Source: Listeria farberi
GTDB lineage: Bacteria > Bacillota > Bacilli > Lactobacillales > Listeriaceae
Length of the DNA: 64,000 nucleotides
Assembly: GCF_014229245.1 (NCBI RefSeq)
Contig: NZ_JAARZJ010000014.1
Location: 19,010-83,009, forward strand
Direction: 5' to 3'
Shown: positions 16,509 to 25,294 of the stretch, in pieces
Layout: the number at the start of each line of letters is the position of its first letter
How positions within the stretch are numbered: position 1 is the stretch's first letter
Position numbers and translations under genes: made by a program
Notes under the pieces: model-generated
The model's database searches: none
The model's input: the letters and a program-made list of their open reading frames with translations, nothing else
What the model was told of the DNA's origin: nothing

Positions 16509-17072
16509 ATGTTTGAAAATCAAATTAACAAGATAGCTAAATTACTGGAATCAAATGGGTATATCTTATTGGATGGGATGTCAAACGAACAAATAAATAT
16601 AATACAAGATTTGTATAAAATAACTTTTCCTCCAGAATTAAGAGAGCTATTAATGACTTTTAATCCATATCAGTTATACAATTGGGCTGATTTATCTGAG
16701 AAAAACATCGCAAAAATGAAGAACATTTTAGCTTGGCCGAGGGAGGGTATAATATTTGATGTAAAAGAAAATTCGTTTTGGATGGATGCTTGGGGAAAAA
16801 AACCAGAAAGCATAGCATTAGCTATTGATATCGTTGAATATAATTTGGAGCAAGCTTCCCCTCTTATCCCAATTTACTCACATAGATATATACCTAGTGT
16901 CCCTTGTGAGGTAGGAAATCCTATTTTTTCAGTGTATCAGACAGATATAATAGTCTGTGGGACTGATTTATGGGATTATTTTAGAATTGAATTTGGAAAT
17001 AAAAACTATGAAGATTTAAAGGTTCATAAAATCAAAACTAATGTTCCTTTTTGGAGTGGATGGATTAACTGA
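16509..17072 (+). CDS. SMI1/KNR4 (SUKH)-type immunity protein
   Basis: 187 residues. ITFPPELRELLMTFNPYQLYNW near the N-terminus and the C-terminal half with PLIPIYSHRYIPSVPCE then GNPIFSVYQTDIIVCGTDL follow the SUKH/SMI1 pattern. SUKH proteins are the most common immunity proteins of bacterial polymorphic nuclease toxins. The ribosome binding site is AGAGG. No cognate toxin is adjacent, which fits an orphan immunity array. Confidence 0.75.
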   Translation: MFENQINKIAKLLESNGYILLDGMSNEQINIIQDLYKITFPPELRELLMTFNPYQLYNWADLSEKNIAKMKNILAWPREGIIFDVKENSFWMDAWGKKPESIALAIDIVEYNLEQASPLIPIYSHRYIPSVPCEVGNPIFSVYQTDIIVCGTDLWDYFRIEFGNKNYEDLKVHKIKTNVPFWSGWIN

Positions 17073-17093
17073 AATTAAGAAGCTTTCCTATGT

Positions 17094-17137
17094 TTGCATA
17101 AAAGCCAAAAACTGTTAATATCAAAAATTTGAGAGGA
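17094..17137 (+). repeat. 44-base upstream element, copy B
   Basis: This matches 12562-12605 (TTGCATAAA, gap, AAACTGTTAATATC... TTGAGAGGA) with the same spacing. Here it provides the GAGAGGA ribosome binding site of the gene at 17146. Confidence 0.7.
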
Positions 17138-17145
17138 AAATAATT

Positions 17146-17490
17146 ATGCAAAAAGATACCTACAGTGACATTCGATTGAGTGTAATTGAATTGATAGATT
17201 CAAAAAAAGAGCATTTGAAGAAGAATAATATAAAATTAACAATTATAAAGAATGAAAAAGACGGTTATGTTGTAGAACTGGATAATGACAAATGTATGGC
17301 AGAAATTGTAGTTGAAGAACCAGCTTGTGCCCCTTATCGCTATGTTTCATTTGAAGTAGTTTCTGTGGTTGATGGAAAAGTTAAAACTATCTATTCTTGG
17401 TATGATGATGAAACAAGTCAATGGAACGATATGGAGAAAGAATTAAATAAAGGAATTCAGTTTCTAAATAATTTTAAAGCGATGGAGTAA
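17146..17490 (+). CDS. Small acidic protein, probable orphan immunity
   Basis: 114 residues starting MQKDTYSDIRLSVIELIDSK, soluble, with a strand-rich middle (YRYVSFEVVSVVDGK) and an aromatic WYDDETSQWNDM segment. GAGAGGA lies upstream. The family is not recognised with certainty. The position at the end of a row of immunity-like genes, and the upstream element shared with a toxin-tip fragment, support an immunity role. Confidence 0.5.
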   Translation: MQKDTYSDIRLSVIELIDSKKEHLKKNNIKLTIIKNEKDGYVVELDNDKCMAEIVVEEPACAPYRYVSFEVVSVVDGKVKTIYSWYDDETSQWNDMEKELNKGIQFLNNFKAME

Positions 17491-17557
17491 TAAAACAATC
17501 TTATTACTATATGAAAATATAATCACAAATAGTAAAAATTAATCTATAACTCTAAAA

Positions 17558-17603
17558 ATATTAGCGAACCAATCTTTCCCATGTTTTCCCTAGCAATTCC
17601 AAT
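17558..17603. repeat. 46-bp direct repeat, right border of immunity island
   Basis: This is the second copy of 14849-14894 with three mismatches. It forms part of the natural upstream region of the TetR gene. In an island-free strain, one copy would sit between the divergent HD and TetR genes. Confidence 0.8.
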
Positions 17604-17651
17604 CTCACTTGAGATACAATTAACCCAAACAAACGAAACGGGGCGGATGCC

Positions 17652-18212
17652 ATGGCGGAATCACTCATTACTAAAAAAGCGATTGCTGGTGGGCTGATGG
17701 AGCTTTGTCAGCATAAGCGGTTTGAAAAGATTAGTATTGCGGATATTACGAATATTTGCGGGCTTAATCGGCAAACTTTTTACTATCATTTTACAGATAA
17801 ATACGATTTGCTTACTTGGACGTATGAAAATGACTTTTTCCATTGTTTGGCGGATGGGATTACGCTTGAAAATTGGGATAAGCATGTGCTGAAAATGCTG
17901 GAATCGATTAAAGAAAATGCTGATTTCTATAAAAATACGGTTTCGGCGGATGCGAGTATTCTTTCTTTTTGCTTTTCTAAATTAACGAATTCGCTGTTTA
18001 TGGATTTATTTGAGAAAATTGATACGAATGTGGCCGTGAACGAGGCGGATCGGGTATTTTATGCGGAATTCTTTTCTTACGGATGCTCGGGAGTACTGAT
18101 TAAATGGATTACGCGCGGTTTCAAAGAGGCTCCGGAAACGATTGCGAACCAGCTATTTCGACTTGCGAAGGACACGGAATTTTTGGCAAGCAGCATGTAC
18201 CGCAAAAACTAG
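17652..18212 (+). CDS. TetR/AcrR-family regulator
   Basis: 186 residues. The N-terminal helix-turn-helix is ISIADITNICGLNRQTFYYH (about 27-46), typical of the DhaS-like TetR subgroup, followed by a helical ligand domain (FFSYGCSGVLIKWITRGF). The start ATG follows GGGGCGG. It is upstream of and co-directional with the oleate hydratase gene, which is its probable target. Ligands are likely fatty acids, by context only. Confidence 0.8.
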   Translation: MAESLITKKAIAGGLMELCQHKRFEKISIADITNICGLNRQTFYYHFTDKYDLLTWTYENDFFHCLADGITLENWDKHVLKMLESIKENADFYKNTVSADASILSFCFSKLTNSLFMDLFEKIDTNVAVNEADRVFYAEFFSYGCSGVLIKWITRGFKEAPETIANQLFRLAKDTEFLASSMYRKN

Positions 18213-18321
18213 ACAATATATCTAATTTGTCTAAAAATCAGACATAAGCGTTCTTTTGCCCAGATTAAAAGCGAACGAGGCGAGGTATACTATCTGTATC
18301 AAGAAATTGGAGGAGATAGTG

Positions 18322-20022
18322 ATGAAAAATAAAAAACGTACGCTAGTCGCTCTAACTGGGGCTGCAATTGGAACAGGGATTGCCGCAAAGAAAATTTCTG
18401 AACAAAAGGCTGCTGAAAAAGAACGGGCAGTGGATGAAGCAATTAAAGCGCGCTATTATGGTGACAAACAAGTGTATTTCGTCGGTGGCGGGATTGCTAG
18501 TTTGGCGGGAGCTGTTTATTTAATTCGCGATGCCAATTTTGATGGGAAAAATATTCATATTATTGAAGGTATGCATATTTTAGGCGGAAGTAATGATGGC
18601 GCCGGAAGCGTGGAACATGGCTTTGTTTGTCGCGGTGGTCGGATGTTAAATGAAGAAACTTATGAAAATTTCTGGGATCTATTTAGTAGTATTCCGTCAC
18701 TTGATATGCCGAACTTTAGTGTGACAGAAGAAATTTTGAACTTTGACCACCTACATCCAACCCATGCGCAAGCGAGATTAGTTGATAAAGACCGCAATAT
18801 TCTTGATGCGCATTCGATGGGATTTAATAATAATGACCGGATGTTGATGACGAAACTGCTCGCTACTCCGGAAGAAAAACTGGATAATTTAACGATACGT
18901 GATTGGTTTGACGAACACTTTTTCGAAACGAATTTTTGGTATATGTGGCAAACCACTTTTGCTTTCCAAAAATGGAGCAGCTTGTTTGAATTTAGACGTT
19001 ATATGAATCGGATGATGTTAGAATTTAGCCGGATTGATACGCTAGAAGGTGTAACAAGAACTCCTCTAAACCAATACGAAAGCTTGATTTTACCTTTAAA
19101 AACATTTTTAGATAAACATCATGTTGATTTTACGATTAATCAAACGGTGGAAGATATCGATTTTAAAGATGCGCCTGGGATTACCGCGACAGCACTTCAT
19201 TTATCGGATGGATCAACTATCGAACTTGGCCCGGACGATGATGTGATTATGACGAATGCTTGTATGACGGATAGCGCGACGCTTGGTGATATGAATACGC
19301 CAGCACCAAAACCTGAAGAAAAACCAATTTCTGGTGAGCTCTGGTATAAAGTCGCGCAAAAGAAACCAAACTTAGGCAATCCAGAGCCATTTTTCGGCCA
19401 TGAAGAAGAAACAAATTGGCAAAGTTTCACCGTCACTTGTCATGGTGATAAATTATTAAAACGTATCGAACGCTTCACGGGAAACATTCCAGGAAGTGGT
19501 GCGCTTATGACTTTCAAAGATTCTAATTGGTTAATGAGTACTGTTGTTGCCGCACAACCACATTTTAAAGCGCAAGATGCAAACACTACGATTTTCTGGG
19601 GTTATGGATTATATCCAGACCGTGTGGGTGATTTCGTGAAAAAACCGATGAAAGAATGTACTGGGGAAGAAATTTTATATGAATTAATGTGTCATTTGAA
19701 CTGGCAAGATGATTTTGAAGAAATTAAAGCGGATATAATCAATGTAATTCCATGCTATATGCCATATATTGATGCGCAATTTGAGCCACGGGCAATGAGT
19801 GATCGTCCAGCCGTTGTTCCAGAAGGTAGTACAAACTTCGCGATGATTAGTCAATTTGTGGAAATTCCAAAAGATATGGTTTTTACCGAAGAATATTCCG
19901 TTCGCGCCGCTAGAATCGCCGTGTACACATTGCTTGATATTGACAAAAAAATCTGCCCGGTAACACCACATAATCGTGATCCAAAAGTGCTAGCGAAAGC
20001 GACCCAAACCATGTTTAGATAA
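18322..20022 (+). CDS. Oleate hydratase (myosin-cross-reactive antigen family)
   Basis: 566 residues from the ATG at 18322, which follows TTGGAGGAG; an upstream in-frame start at 18256 lacks a site. After a basic, weakly hydrophobic N-terminus it has the FAD motif YFVGGGIASLAGAVYLIR (about 56-73) and then GSNDGAGSVEHGFVCRGG and RMLNEETYENFWD. The glutamate in the last motif is the family's catalytic residue. The enzyme adds water to the double bond of oleic and linoleic acid at the membrane, detoxifying unsaturated fatty acids. It ends in a strong terminator. Confidence 0.9.
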   Translation: MKNKKRTLVALTGAAIGTGIAAKKISEQKAAEKERAVDEAIKARYYGDKQVYFVGGGIASLAGAVYLIRDANFDGKNIHIIEGMHILGGSNDGAGSVEHGFVCRGGRMLNEETYENFWDLFSSIPSLDMPNFSVTEEILNFDHLHPTHAQARLVDKDRNILDAHSMGFNNNDRMLMTKLLATPEEKLDNLTIRDWFDEHFFETNFWYMWQTTFAFQKWSSLFEFRRYMNRMMLEFSRIDTLEGVTRTPLNQYESLILPLKTFLDKHHVDFTINQTVEDIDFKDAPGITATALHLSDGSTIELGPDDDVIMTNACMTDSATLGDMNTPAPKPEEKPISGELWYKVAQKKPNLGNPEPFFGHEEETNWQSFTVTCHGDKLLKRIERFTGNIPGSGALMTFKDSNWLMSTVVAAQPHFKAQDANTTIFWGYGLYPDRVGDFVKKPMKECTGEEILYELMCHLNWQDDFEEIKADIINVIPCYMPYIDAQFEPRAMSDRPAVVPEGSTNFAMISQFVEIPKDMVFTEEYSVRAARIAVYTLLDIDKKICPVTPHNRDPKVLAKATQTMFR

Positions 20023-20027
20023 AATTA

Positions 20028-20064
20028 AAAAGTAGCTATTTGTTACAGAATAGCTACTTTTTTT
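20028..20064 (+). terminator. Terminator after oleate hydratase
   Basis: AAAAGTAGCTATT pairs with AATAGCTACTTTT and a T run follows. Confidence 0.85.
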
Positions 20065-20172
20065 GTGCGAGACAGGACAAACGACTGATATTTACGAAAT
20101 AGCATTGCTTGTGAACCATAAAACAGCTATAATCTTTATAGACGAAAACAAGACCTGAAAAGAGGCTGAACA

Positions 20173-21276
20173 ATGGAAAAGAGCTCCATTTATGGATTAA
20201 CATGGACAAAATTAACAGAATGGCTAGAAGCACACGGTCAAAAGAAATTCCGCGCAACACAAGTGTGGGACTGGCTTTATAGAAAACGTGTCAAAACTTT
20301 TGAAGAAATGAGTAACGTTCCAAAAGAAACAATTGAACTTTTAACAGCGAATTTTGTGATGAACACTTTAGAAGAACAAGTGGTACAAGAATCTACAGAC
20401 GGCACGACGAAGTATTTATTTAAGCTGAGTGACGGGAACTTAATTGAAACCGTGATGATGAAGCAAGAATATGGCTTGTCGGTTTGTGTAACGACCCAAG
20501 TTGGCTGTAATATCGGCTGTACTTTTTGTGCGAGTGGGCTTTTGAAAAAAAGTCGCGACTTAACTGCTGGAGAAATTGTGGAACAAATTATGAATGTACA
20601 GCATTATTTGGATGGACGTAATTTGGAAGAACGCGTGAGTCACGTGGTTGTAATGGGAATCGGAGAACCGTTTGATAATTACGATAATGTGATGGATTTC
20701 TTGCGTGTGATTAATCATGATAAAGGTCTAGCAATCGGCGCGCGCCATATCACTGTTTCGACAAGTGGTCTTGCACCGCGCATTATTGATTTTGCAAATG
20801 AGGATTTCCAAGTTAACTTAGCGATTTCCCTTCATGCGCCGAATAATGAGCTACGGACGAGCATTATGCGTATTAACAAAACCTATTCGATTGAGAAATT
20901 GATGGAAGCAATCCATTATTACGTTAACAAAACTAACCGCCGAATCACGTTTGAATACATTATGCTAAAAGGTGTAAATGATCACAAAAAAGAAGCGCTC
21001 GAACTTGCGGCACTTCTCGGCGAACATCGTCATTTAGCTTATGTTAACTTGATTCCTTACAACCCGGTGGACGAGCATATCGATTATGAACGTAGCACAA
21101 AAGAAGACGTACTCGCTTTCTATGATACGCTTAAGAAAAATGGTATTAATTGTGTTATTCGCCGCGAACACGGGACAGATATTGATGCCGCGTGTGGACA
21201 ACTTCGTAGTAAACAAATCAAACGAGTTGGCGTGCGCGAACGCATGAAACAAAAACAAGCAGCAGCGGAAGAATAA
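20173..21276 (+). CDS. rlmN: Dual-specificity RNA methyltransferase RlmN
   Basis: 367 residues. The radical-SAM cluster motif is in [18 protein letters not shown] (CxxxCxxC, about 110-120). [12 protein letters not shown] and the C-terminal [14 protein letters not shown] hold the methylating and resolving cysteines. It methylates C2 of A2503 in 23S rRNA and A37 of some tRNAs. Family length is normal. It is monocistronic, with a hairpin terminator downstream. Confidence 0.93.
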   Translation: MEKSSIYGLTWTKLTEWLEAHGQKKFRATQVWDWLYRKRVKTFEEMSNVPKETIELLTANFVMNTLEEQVVQESTDGTTKYLFKLSDGNLIETVMMKQEYGLSVCVTTQVGCNIGCTFCASGLLKKSRDLTAGEIVEQIMNVQHYLDGRNLEERVSHVVVMGIGEPFDNYDNVMDFLRVINHDKGLAIGARHITVSTSGLAPRIIDFANEDFQVNLAISLHAPNNELRTSIMRINKTYSIEKLMEAIHYYVNKTNRRITFEYIMLKGVNDHKKEALELAALLGEHRHLAYVNLIPYNPVDEHIDYERSTKEDVLAFYDTLKKNGINCVIRREHGTDIDAACGQLRSKQIKRVGVRERMKQKQAAAEE

Positions 21277-21282
21277 TAATTT

Positions 21283-21322
21283 AAACTATCTGGTTTCCAT
21301 TTGGAGATTGGATAGTTTTTGT
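21283..21322 (+). terminator. Terminator after rlmN
   Basis: AAACTATC pairs with GATAGTTT across a long loop, followed by TT and G. Confidence 0.55.
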
Positions 21323-21365
21323 TTATACTTAGGGTACCTAAAGCAATTGAAGGAGGACAAAAATC

Positions 21366-21845
21366 ATGGAAGTAGAAATTGTCGAACGAAATGCTTTTAC
21401 AGCTGTGGGGAAAAAACGAACTTTTTCGGTTGAAAATGATGTGCAAAAAGAAAAAATCAGCCAATTTTGGCAAGAAGCAAACGCAAATGGCGATGCAGAA
21501 CGAATTAACGAATTAGCTGAATTTGCAACGATTGATGGTATTTTAGGCGTTTGCAAAATGAACGGCGACAAAATGGACTATTATATCTCGGTTGAATCCG
21601 AACTCACTCCGCCAGAAGACATGGAAAAACTAACCATCCCAGCAAGTAAATGGGCCATCTTCAAATCAGTCGGCCCACTACCAAACGCAATTCAAAAAGT
21701 GTGGGAATACATTTACGGCGAATGGTTCCAAACAAGCAACTACACCCACGGGAACGCTCCAGAACTAGAAGTTTACACAGAAGGCGACACAACTGCCGCT
21801 GATTATTATTCGGAAGTTTGGATTCCGGTGGTTGAAAAAGAATAG
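21366..21845 (+). CDS. GyrI-like effector-binding domain protein
   Basis: 159 residues, one stand-alone GyrI-like/AraC effector-binding fold. It starts EVEIVERNAFTAVGKKR, the middle contains DKMDYYISVESE, and it ends with WEYIYGEWFQTSNYTHGN and ELEVYTEGD. These domains bind small hydrophobic molecules; stand-alone forms have been linked to gyrase-inhibitor or xenobiotic binding. GGAGG lies upstream. No DNA-binding domain is present. Confidence 0.75.
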   Translation: MEVEIVERNAFTAVGKKRTFSVENDVQKEKISQFWQEANANGDAERINELAEFATIDGILGVCKMNGDKMDYYISVESELTPPEDMEKLTIPASKWAIFKSVGPLPNAIQKVWEYIYGEWFQTSNYTHGNAPELEVYTEGDTTAADYYSEVWIPVVEKE

Positions 21846-21919
21846 CAAACCAAAGAATAAATTTCATTGATTGTGAAATTTGTTCTTTTTAAATCCCCCT
21901 CCAATCCCATTCCCTAAAA

Positions 21920-21948
21920 TTGACATTGAGAATCATTATCAATATAAT
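21920..21948 (+). promoter_or_regulatory. Fur-controlled promoter of isdG-like gene
   Basis: TTGACA (21920-21925), a 17-base spacer and TATAAT (21943-21948) form a consensus promoter. The spacer contains the inverted repeat ATTGAGAATCATTATCAAT (21925-21943), a good match to a Fur box. Fur binding would block RNA polymerase directly, giving iron-repressed expression. Confidence 0.85.
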
Positions 21949-22002
21949 GGAAGGAACTAGCCTATTATACATACAATACAATTATCCGAGGGGGATTTAA
22001 GA

Positions 22003-22368
22003 ATGATTATTGTAACTAATACGATTAAGGTAGAAAAAGGCGCAGCAGAGCACGTTATCCGTCAGTTCACAGGCGCAAATGGCGACGGACACCCAACAAA
22101 AGATATTGCAGAAGTAGAAGGTTTCCTAGGCTTCGAACTATGGCACAGCAAACCAGAAGACAAAGACTATGAAGAAGTAGTCGTAACAAGCAAATGGGAA
22201 AGCGAAGAAGCCCAACGTAATTGGGTGAAAAGCGATTCCTTCAAAAAAGCACACGGTAGAACAAAAGACACTAGAGAACAAAGAGAAGACCGCAAAGGCA
22301 TCGTAGGAAATGCAATCGCTCGTTTTGAAGTGGTTCATGTGCAAAACCCTGTGATTGCTGAAAAATAA
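22003..22368 (+). CDS. isdG: Heme-degrading monooxygenase, IsdG/IsdI family
   Basis: 121 residues. The start MIIVTNTIKVEKGAAEHVI has the conserved Asn. KWESEEAQRNWVKSDSFKKA has the Trp, and HGRT follows with the His, giving the Asn-Trp-His heme-oxygenase triad of IsdG proteins. It opens heme in the cytoplasm to release iron. The ribosome binding site is GAGGGGG. The Fur-box promoter upstream supports an iron-acquisition role. Confidence 0.88.
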   Translation: MIIVTNTIKVEKGAAEHVIRQFTGANGDGHPTKDIAEVEGFLGFELWHSKPEDKDYEEVVVTSKWESEEAQRNWVKSDSFKKAHGRTKDTREQREDRKGIVGNAIARFEVVHVQNPVIAEK

Positions 22369-22497
22369 GAAGTGAGTGAACAAGCCATTTCGAGGTAGAT
22401 GGCTTGTTTTTTGTTTTCAGATGAGAAAATAAATACAGTAGTTTTCTCCAAAAGCCCATTTACTAGCAACCCACAATCCAATCATGCTATAATTCTC

Positions 22498-22520
22498 TAA
22501 ATGATAACGTTTATCATTTA
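22498..22520. promoter_or_regulatory. 23-bp palindromic operator before nitroreductase
   Basis: TAAATGATAA-CGT-TTATCATTTA is a perfect 10-3-10 inverted repeat, just 3' of a TATAAT -10 box at 22488-22493. It would cover the transcription start. It resembles Fur/PerR-type ATGATAA arms but has a 3-base centre, so the repressor is uncertain. Confidence 0.65.
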
Positions 22521-22534
22521 AGGGGGAATTAAAC

Positions 22535-23110
22535 ATGATTGAAAAAACAATTATGGAACGTCGCAGCATTAAAAAAGCGAACGACGCGCCAATTTCAAGA
22601 GAAACGGTAAACACCATTTTAGAGCAAGCTGCCTATGCGCCTTTTCACAGCAAAGTAGAGCCGTGGAATGTATATGTATTGCACACACTTGCTGAAAAAG
22701 AGCGTTACATCGAGAAAATCATTGAGTTTAATGAGCGCGAACAAGGGGTTAGTTTTTCTGAAGCAGAGATTGCGGATTTAAAAGCAGGCTATGCGAAGAA
22801 AATTATTACGCCGCCTTACTTACTCATTGTGACGACGAACATTATCGGTCATGGGAAAAAGGATTTCGAATCAATCGGAGCAACTAGTGCGTTTATCCAA
22901 AACATTCAATTACTTGGCTGGGAAGCGGGAATTGGGATGATTTGGCGGTCGAATAGATTTATTTTTGATGCGAAGTTTGCGGAAGATTTAGGTATCCCTT
23001 CTGAGCAAAAAATTGTCGGAACTTTGCACTTAACTAGGTTAGCCGAAGTTCCTGAAGCAAAACCGCGCCGTCCTTTGAATGAATGGGTGAAGGATTTAGC
23101 GGATTTGTAA
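22535..23110 (+). CDS. Nitroreductase-family FMN oxidoreductase
   Basis: 191 residues. MERRSIKKANDAPISRETVN has the FMN-phosphate-binding RRSxR-like segment, EQAAYAPFHSKVEPWNVYV is the next family motif, and the C-terminus is GTLHLTRLAEVPEAKPRRP. This fits single-domain NfsA/YdjA-like nitroreductases, which use NAD(P)H and FMN. The ribosome binding site is AAGGGGG. The upstream palindrome suggests inducible expression. Confidence 0.85.
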   Translation: MIEKTIMERRSIKKANDAPISRETVNTILEQAAYAPFHSKVEPWNVYVLHTLAEKERYIEKIIEFNEREQGVSFSEAEIADLKAGYAKKIITPPYLLIVTTNIIGHGKKDFESIGATSAFIQNIQLLGWEAGIGMIWRSNRFIFDAKFAEDLGIPSEQKIVGTLHLTRLAEVPEAKPRRPLNEWVKDLADL

Positions 23111-23174
23111 GATTGATGTTTCGTGTGATTAGCGTTACAATGGTACAAGTGTAAGAAATAAGGAGGCGAGCAAG

Positions 23175-23345
23175 ATGGCAGTTCCAGCTAGACGTACGTC
23201 CAAAGCGAAGAAAAACAAGCGCCGTACGCATAAAGGCTTAACAGCACCAGGTTTGAGTCGCGATAGTGAAACAGGCGAATACCGTATGTCACACCGCATC
23301 TCACCAGACGGCACTTATAAAGGTCGCACAATTATCGAAAAATAA
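23175..23345 (+). CDS. rpmF: Ribosomal protein L32, cysteine-free paralogue
   Basis: 56 residues, starting [20 protein letters not shown] and ending YKGRTIIEK; the ribosome binding site is AGGAGG. The N-terminal half is a standard L32. It has no cysteine at all, so it cannot form the four-Cys zinc site of the C+ type. Cysteine-free L32 copies usually replace the zinc-binding form when zinc is scarce. It is followed by its own terminator. Confidence 0.92.
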   Translation: MAVPARRTSKAKKNKRRTHKGLTAPGLSRDSETGEYRMSHRISPDGTYKGRTIIEK

Positions 23346-23347
23346 GA

Positions 23348-23384
23348 GGATTTGTTCCAGTGATTGGAACAAATTCTTTTTTTT
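23348..23384 (+). terminator. Terminator after L32 gene
   Basis: GGATTTGTTCC pairs with GGAACAAATTC across a 7-base loop, then eight T residues. Confidence 0.85.
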
Positions 23385-23436
23385 GTGATACTATAATGGA
23401 AAGAGCTAAATACACAAAAAGGAGTCTGATTTTGAC

Positions 23437-24165
23437 ATGACAGAAGAATTTGTGAACAAAGAAGATGCGCTGAAAAATTATAATGCAAAAGAGTTTCGTA
23501 CACCAGATGGCTATACGAGTGATATGATTTTAACTACTGTAAAAGAGTTGAACGGGACACCAACATTACATATTTTATTAATTAAACGAAGCCATACAAA
23601 CGCGGAAGGAAAACCAAATATGGAAGGCGGAAAATGGGCGGTTCCGGGTGGATTTGTGGATGAAAATGAATCAGCTGAACAAGCTGCTGAACGCGAACTA
23701 GAAGAAGAAACAAGTTTGACAGATATTCCGCTGATTCCGTTTGGGGTATTTGATAAACCGGGTCGTGATCCGCGTGGTTGGATTATTTCACGGGCGTTTT
23801 ACGCAATTGTACCACCGGAAGCTTTGGAAAAAAGGGCGGCTGGCGATGATGCAGCAGAAATCGGGCTTTTTCCAATGACAGAAGCGCTCGAATTGCCACT
23901 TGCATTTGACCATTTAGATATGCTCAAAAAAGCATTTAGTGCAATTACAGAAGAATTTTTACTGACAACGGCGATTCGTGATTTCTTGCCGGAAACTTTT
24001 TCAGCAGAGCTACTTTACCAAACGTTGGATGGTTGCACGAAGCCAGGCATTTTGCCAGATGAAGTAGAATTTATGGAGAATATCGAGTATTTACCGTATT
24101 TAGAAAAAGTGGGCGAGTTATACCGATTTAATGCGGATGCTGAAGCGGGAAGTATTTATTTTTAA
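23437..24165 (+). CDS. NUDIX hydrolase with C-terminal winged-helix-like part
   Basis: 242 residues. The NUDIX box is GGFVDENESAEQAAEREL followed by EEET (about 67-88). The C-terminal 90 residues (ITEEFLLTTAIRDFLPETF, GCTKPGILPDEVEFMENI) resemble the helical domain of ADP-ribose pyrophosphatase/NrtR-like proteins. The likely substrate is ADP-ribose or a related nucleoside diphosphate. The gene is monocistronic and convergent with the LysR gene. Confidence 0.85.
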   Translation: MTEEFVNKEDALKNYNAKEFRTPDGYTSDMILTTVKELNGTPTLHILLIKRSHTNAEGKPNMEGGKWAVPGGFVDENESAEQAAERELEEETSLTDIPLIPFGVFDKPGRDPRGWIISRAFYAIVPPEALEKRAAGDDAAEIGLFPMTEALELPLAFDHLDMLKKAFSAITEEFLLTTAIRDFLPETFSAELLYQTLDGCTKPGILPDEVEFMENIEYLPYLEKVGELYRFNADAEAGSIYF

Positions 24166-24168
24166 ATA

Positions 24169-24204
24169 GAAAAGGAGCCACCGATTTGGTTGGCTCCTTT
24201 TTTC
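24169..24204. terminator. Bidirectional terminator, NUDIX / LysR
   Basis: AAAAGGAGCCA pairs with TGGCTCCTTTT, with T tracts on both strands. Confidence 0.85.
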
Positions 24205-25097
24205 TATAGAAAATGCTGTTCGCCATAACGTAATGCGAAATCTTTAAAAGCTTTGGATGCGGGTGAGATATAGTGGTTTTTCAAGCTTGCTAAGTAAATG
24301 AAACGCTCATGTTTTGGCTCATTGATGGAGAGAACTTTGACGTTATAATGCGCAAGAGAGGAGATTTTTGGCATAATCGAAATTCCGTAATCAACACTCA
24401 CAAGCCCAACCATCGCGGTATCTTCCTCTACATAACAGCCGATTTTAGGTTGAATATTTATTTCAGCAAAAAGAGAATCGATGAGAGATCTTAGCCCGCT
24501 TGTGTCAGAAAAGAAGATGTACGAATAATCTGCGGTATCTTTTAAATCGATGGAATCATACTTAGCGAGCGGATGGTTTTCAGCAACCACAATCACCAGT
24601 TCTTGTTTTGTTAATGGCAAAAATTCAATATCGGGTTCATTTTCGACGTAGGAACAGATTGCTAGGTCAAATTTTTCATTTTTTAAATCAGGAATAATTG
24701 ATTTTGTCGCACCTTGAAAAAAGGAAAATGTGATGTCTTTATGATTTTCAGCTTTGGTGAAATTTTGGACAAGTTCTGGAACTGTGTGTGCGCCCATTGT
24801 ATAAATAAAGCCTAAATCAATATTTCCGTGCGATGGGCTCGTTAATTCGTGTAAAAGTTTTTCGCCTTTTTCTAGTTCGGCGAGAGATTTTTCCACATAA
24901 GTTAAATAAAAGCGACCGTATTTAGTTAAACGAATATTGCGGCCTTGTTTTTCAAATAAATAGACGCCAAGTTCTCGCTCAAGTTCTGCGATAGAATGGC
25001 TTAAGCTAGGCTGTGTAATGGATAATTCGGCAGCAGCAATAGTGTAATGCTCTTTTTCAGCTAGTTTTTTAAAATAGTATAATTGACGCAAATTCAT
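24204..25097 (-). CDS. LysR-family regulator
   Basis: 297 residues. The N-terminal helix-turn-helix has HYTIAAAELSITQPSLSHSI (about 17-36) and a substrate-binding domain follows. It is divergent from the old-yellow-enzyme/aroE/aroD cluster, the usual arrangement for a LysR activator and its targets. The 197-base intergenic region has AT-rich inverted repeats typical of LysR binding. The inducer is likely a shikimate or quinate pathway metabolite, by context. Confidence 0.85.
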   Translation of the reverse strand: MNLRQLYYFKKLAEKEHYTIAAAELSITQPSLSHSIAELERELGVYLFEKQGRNIRLTKYGRFYLTYVEKSLAELEKGEKLLHELTSPSHGNIDLGFIYTMGAHTVPELVQNFTKAENHKDITFSFFQGATKSIIPDLKNEKFDLAICSYVENEPDIEFLPLTKQELVIVVAENHPLAKYDSIDLKDTADYSYIFFSDTSGLRSLIDSLFAEINIQPKIGCYVEEDTAMVGLVSVDYGISIMPKISSLAHYNVKVLSINEPKHERFIYLASLKNHYISPASKAFKDFALRYGEQHFL

Positions 25098-25294
25098 GAA
25101 ACTACCTCCTTTAAATGCCTTGATAACTCTATTGTAAGCGATTGTATAGAAAAAATCTATGGATAAATCGAAAAATATACATTAGATTAATAATTACTCC
25201 TGACTTATAATGAAAGAGAAATAAGATTGTGCATTATTGAACGTGAATAATGTAACAAATAATTTGCTGAGATTATAGTCGCAGGAGGCTTATT

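Noticed and set aside
7835..17560. The accessory region as a prophage or integrative element
   Set aside because: No integrase, transposase, capsid, tail, replication or conjugation gene was seen. The content is explained by polymorphic-toxin cassettes.
22506..22512. CG-centred palindrome before the nitroreductase gene as a cre site
   Set aside because: The two TGATAA/TTATCA arms are separated by three bases, so the C at the 3' side of the cre consensus is out of register.
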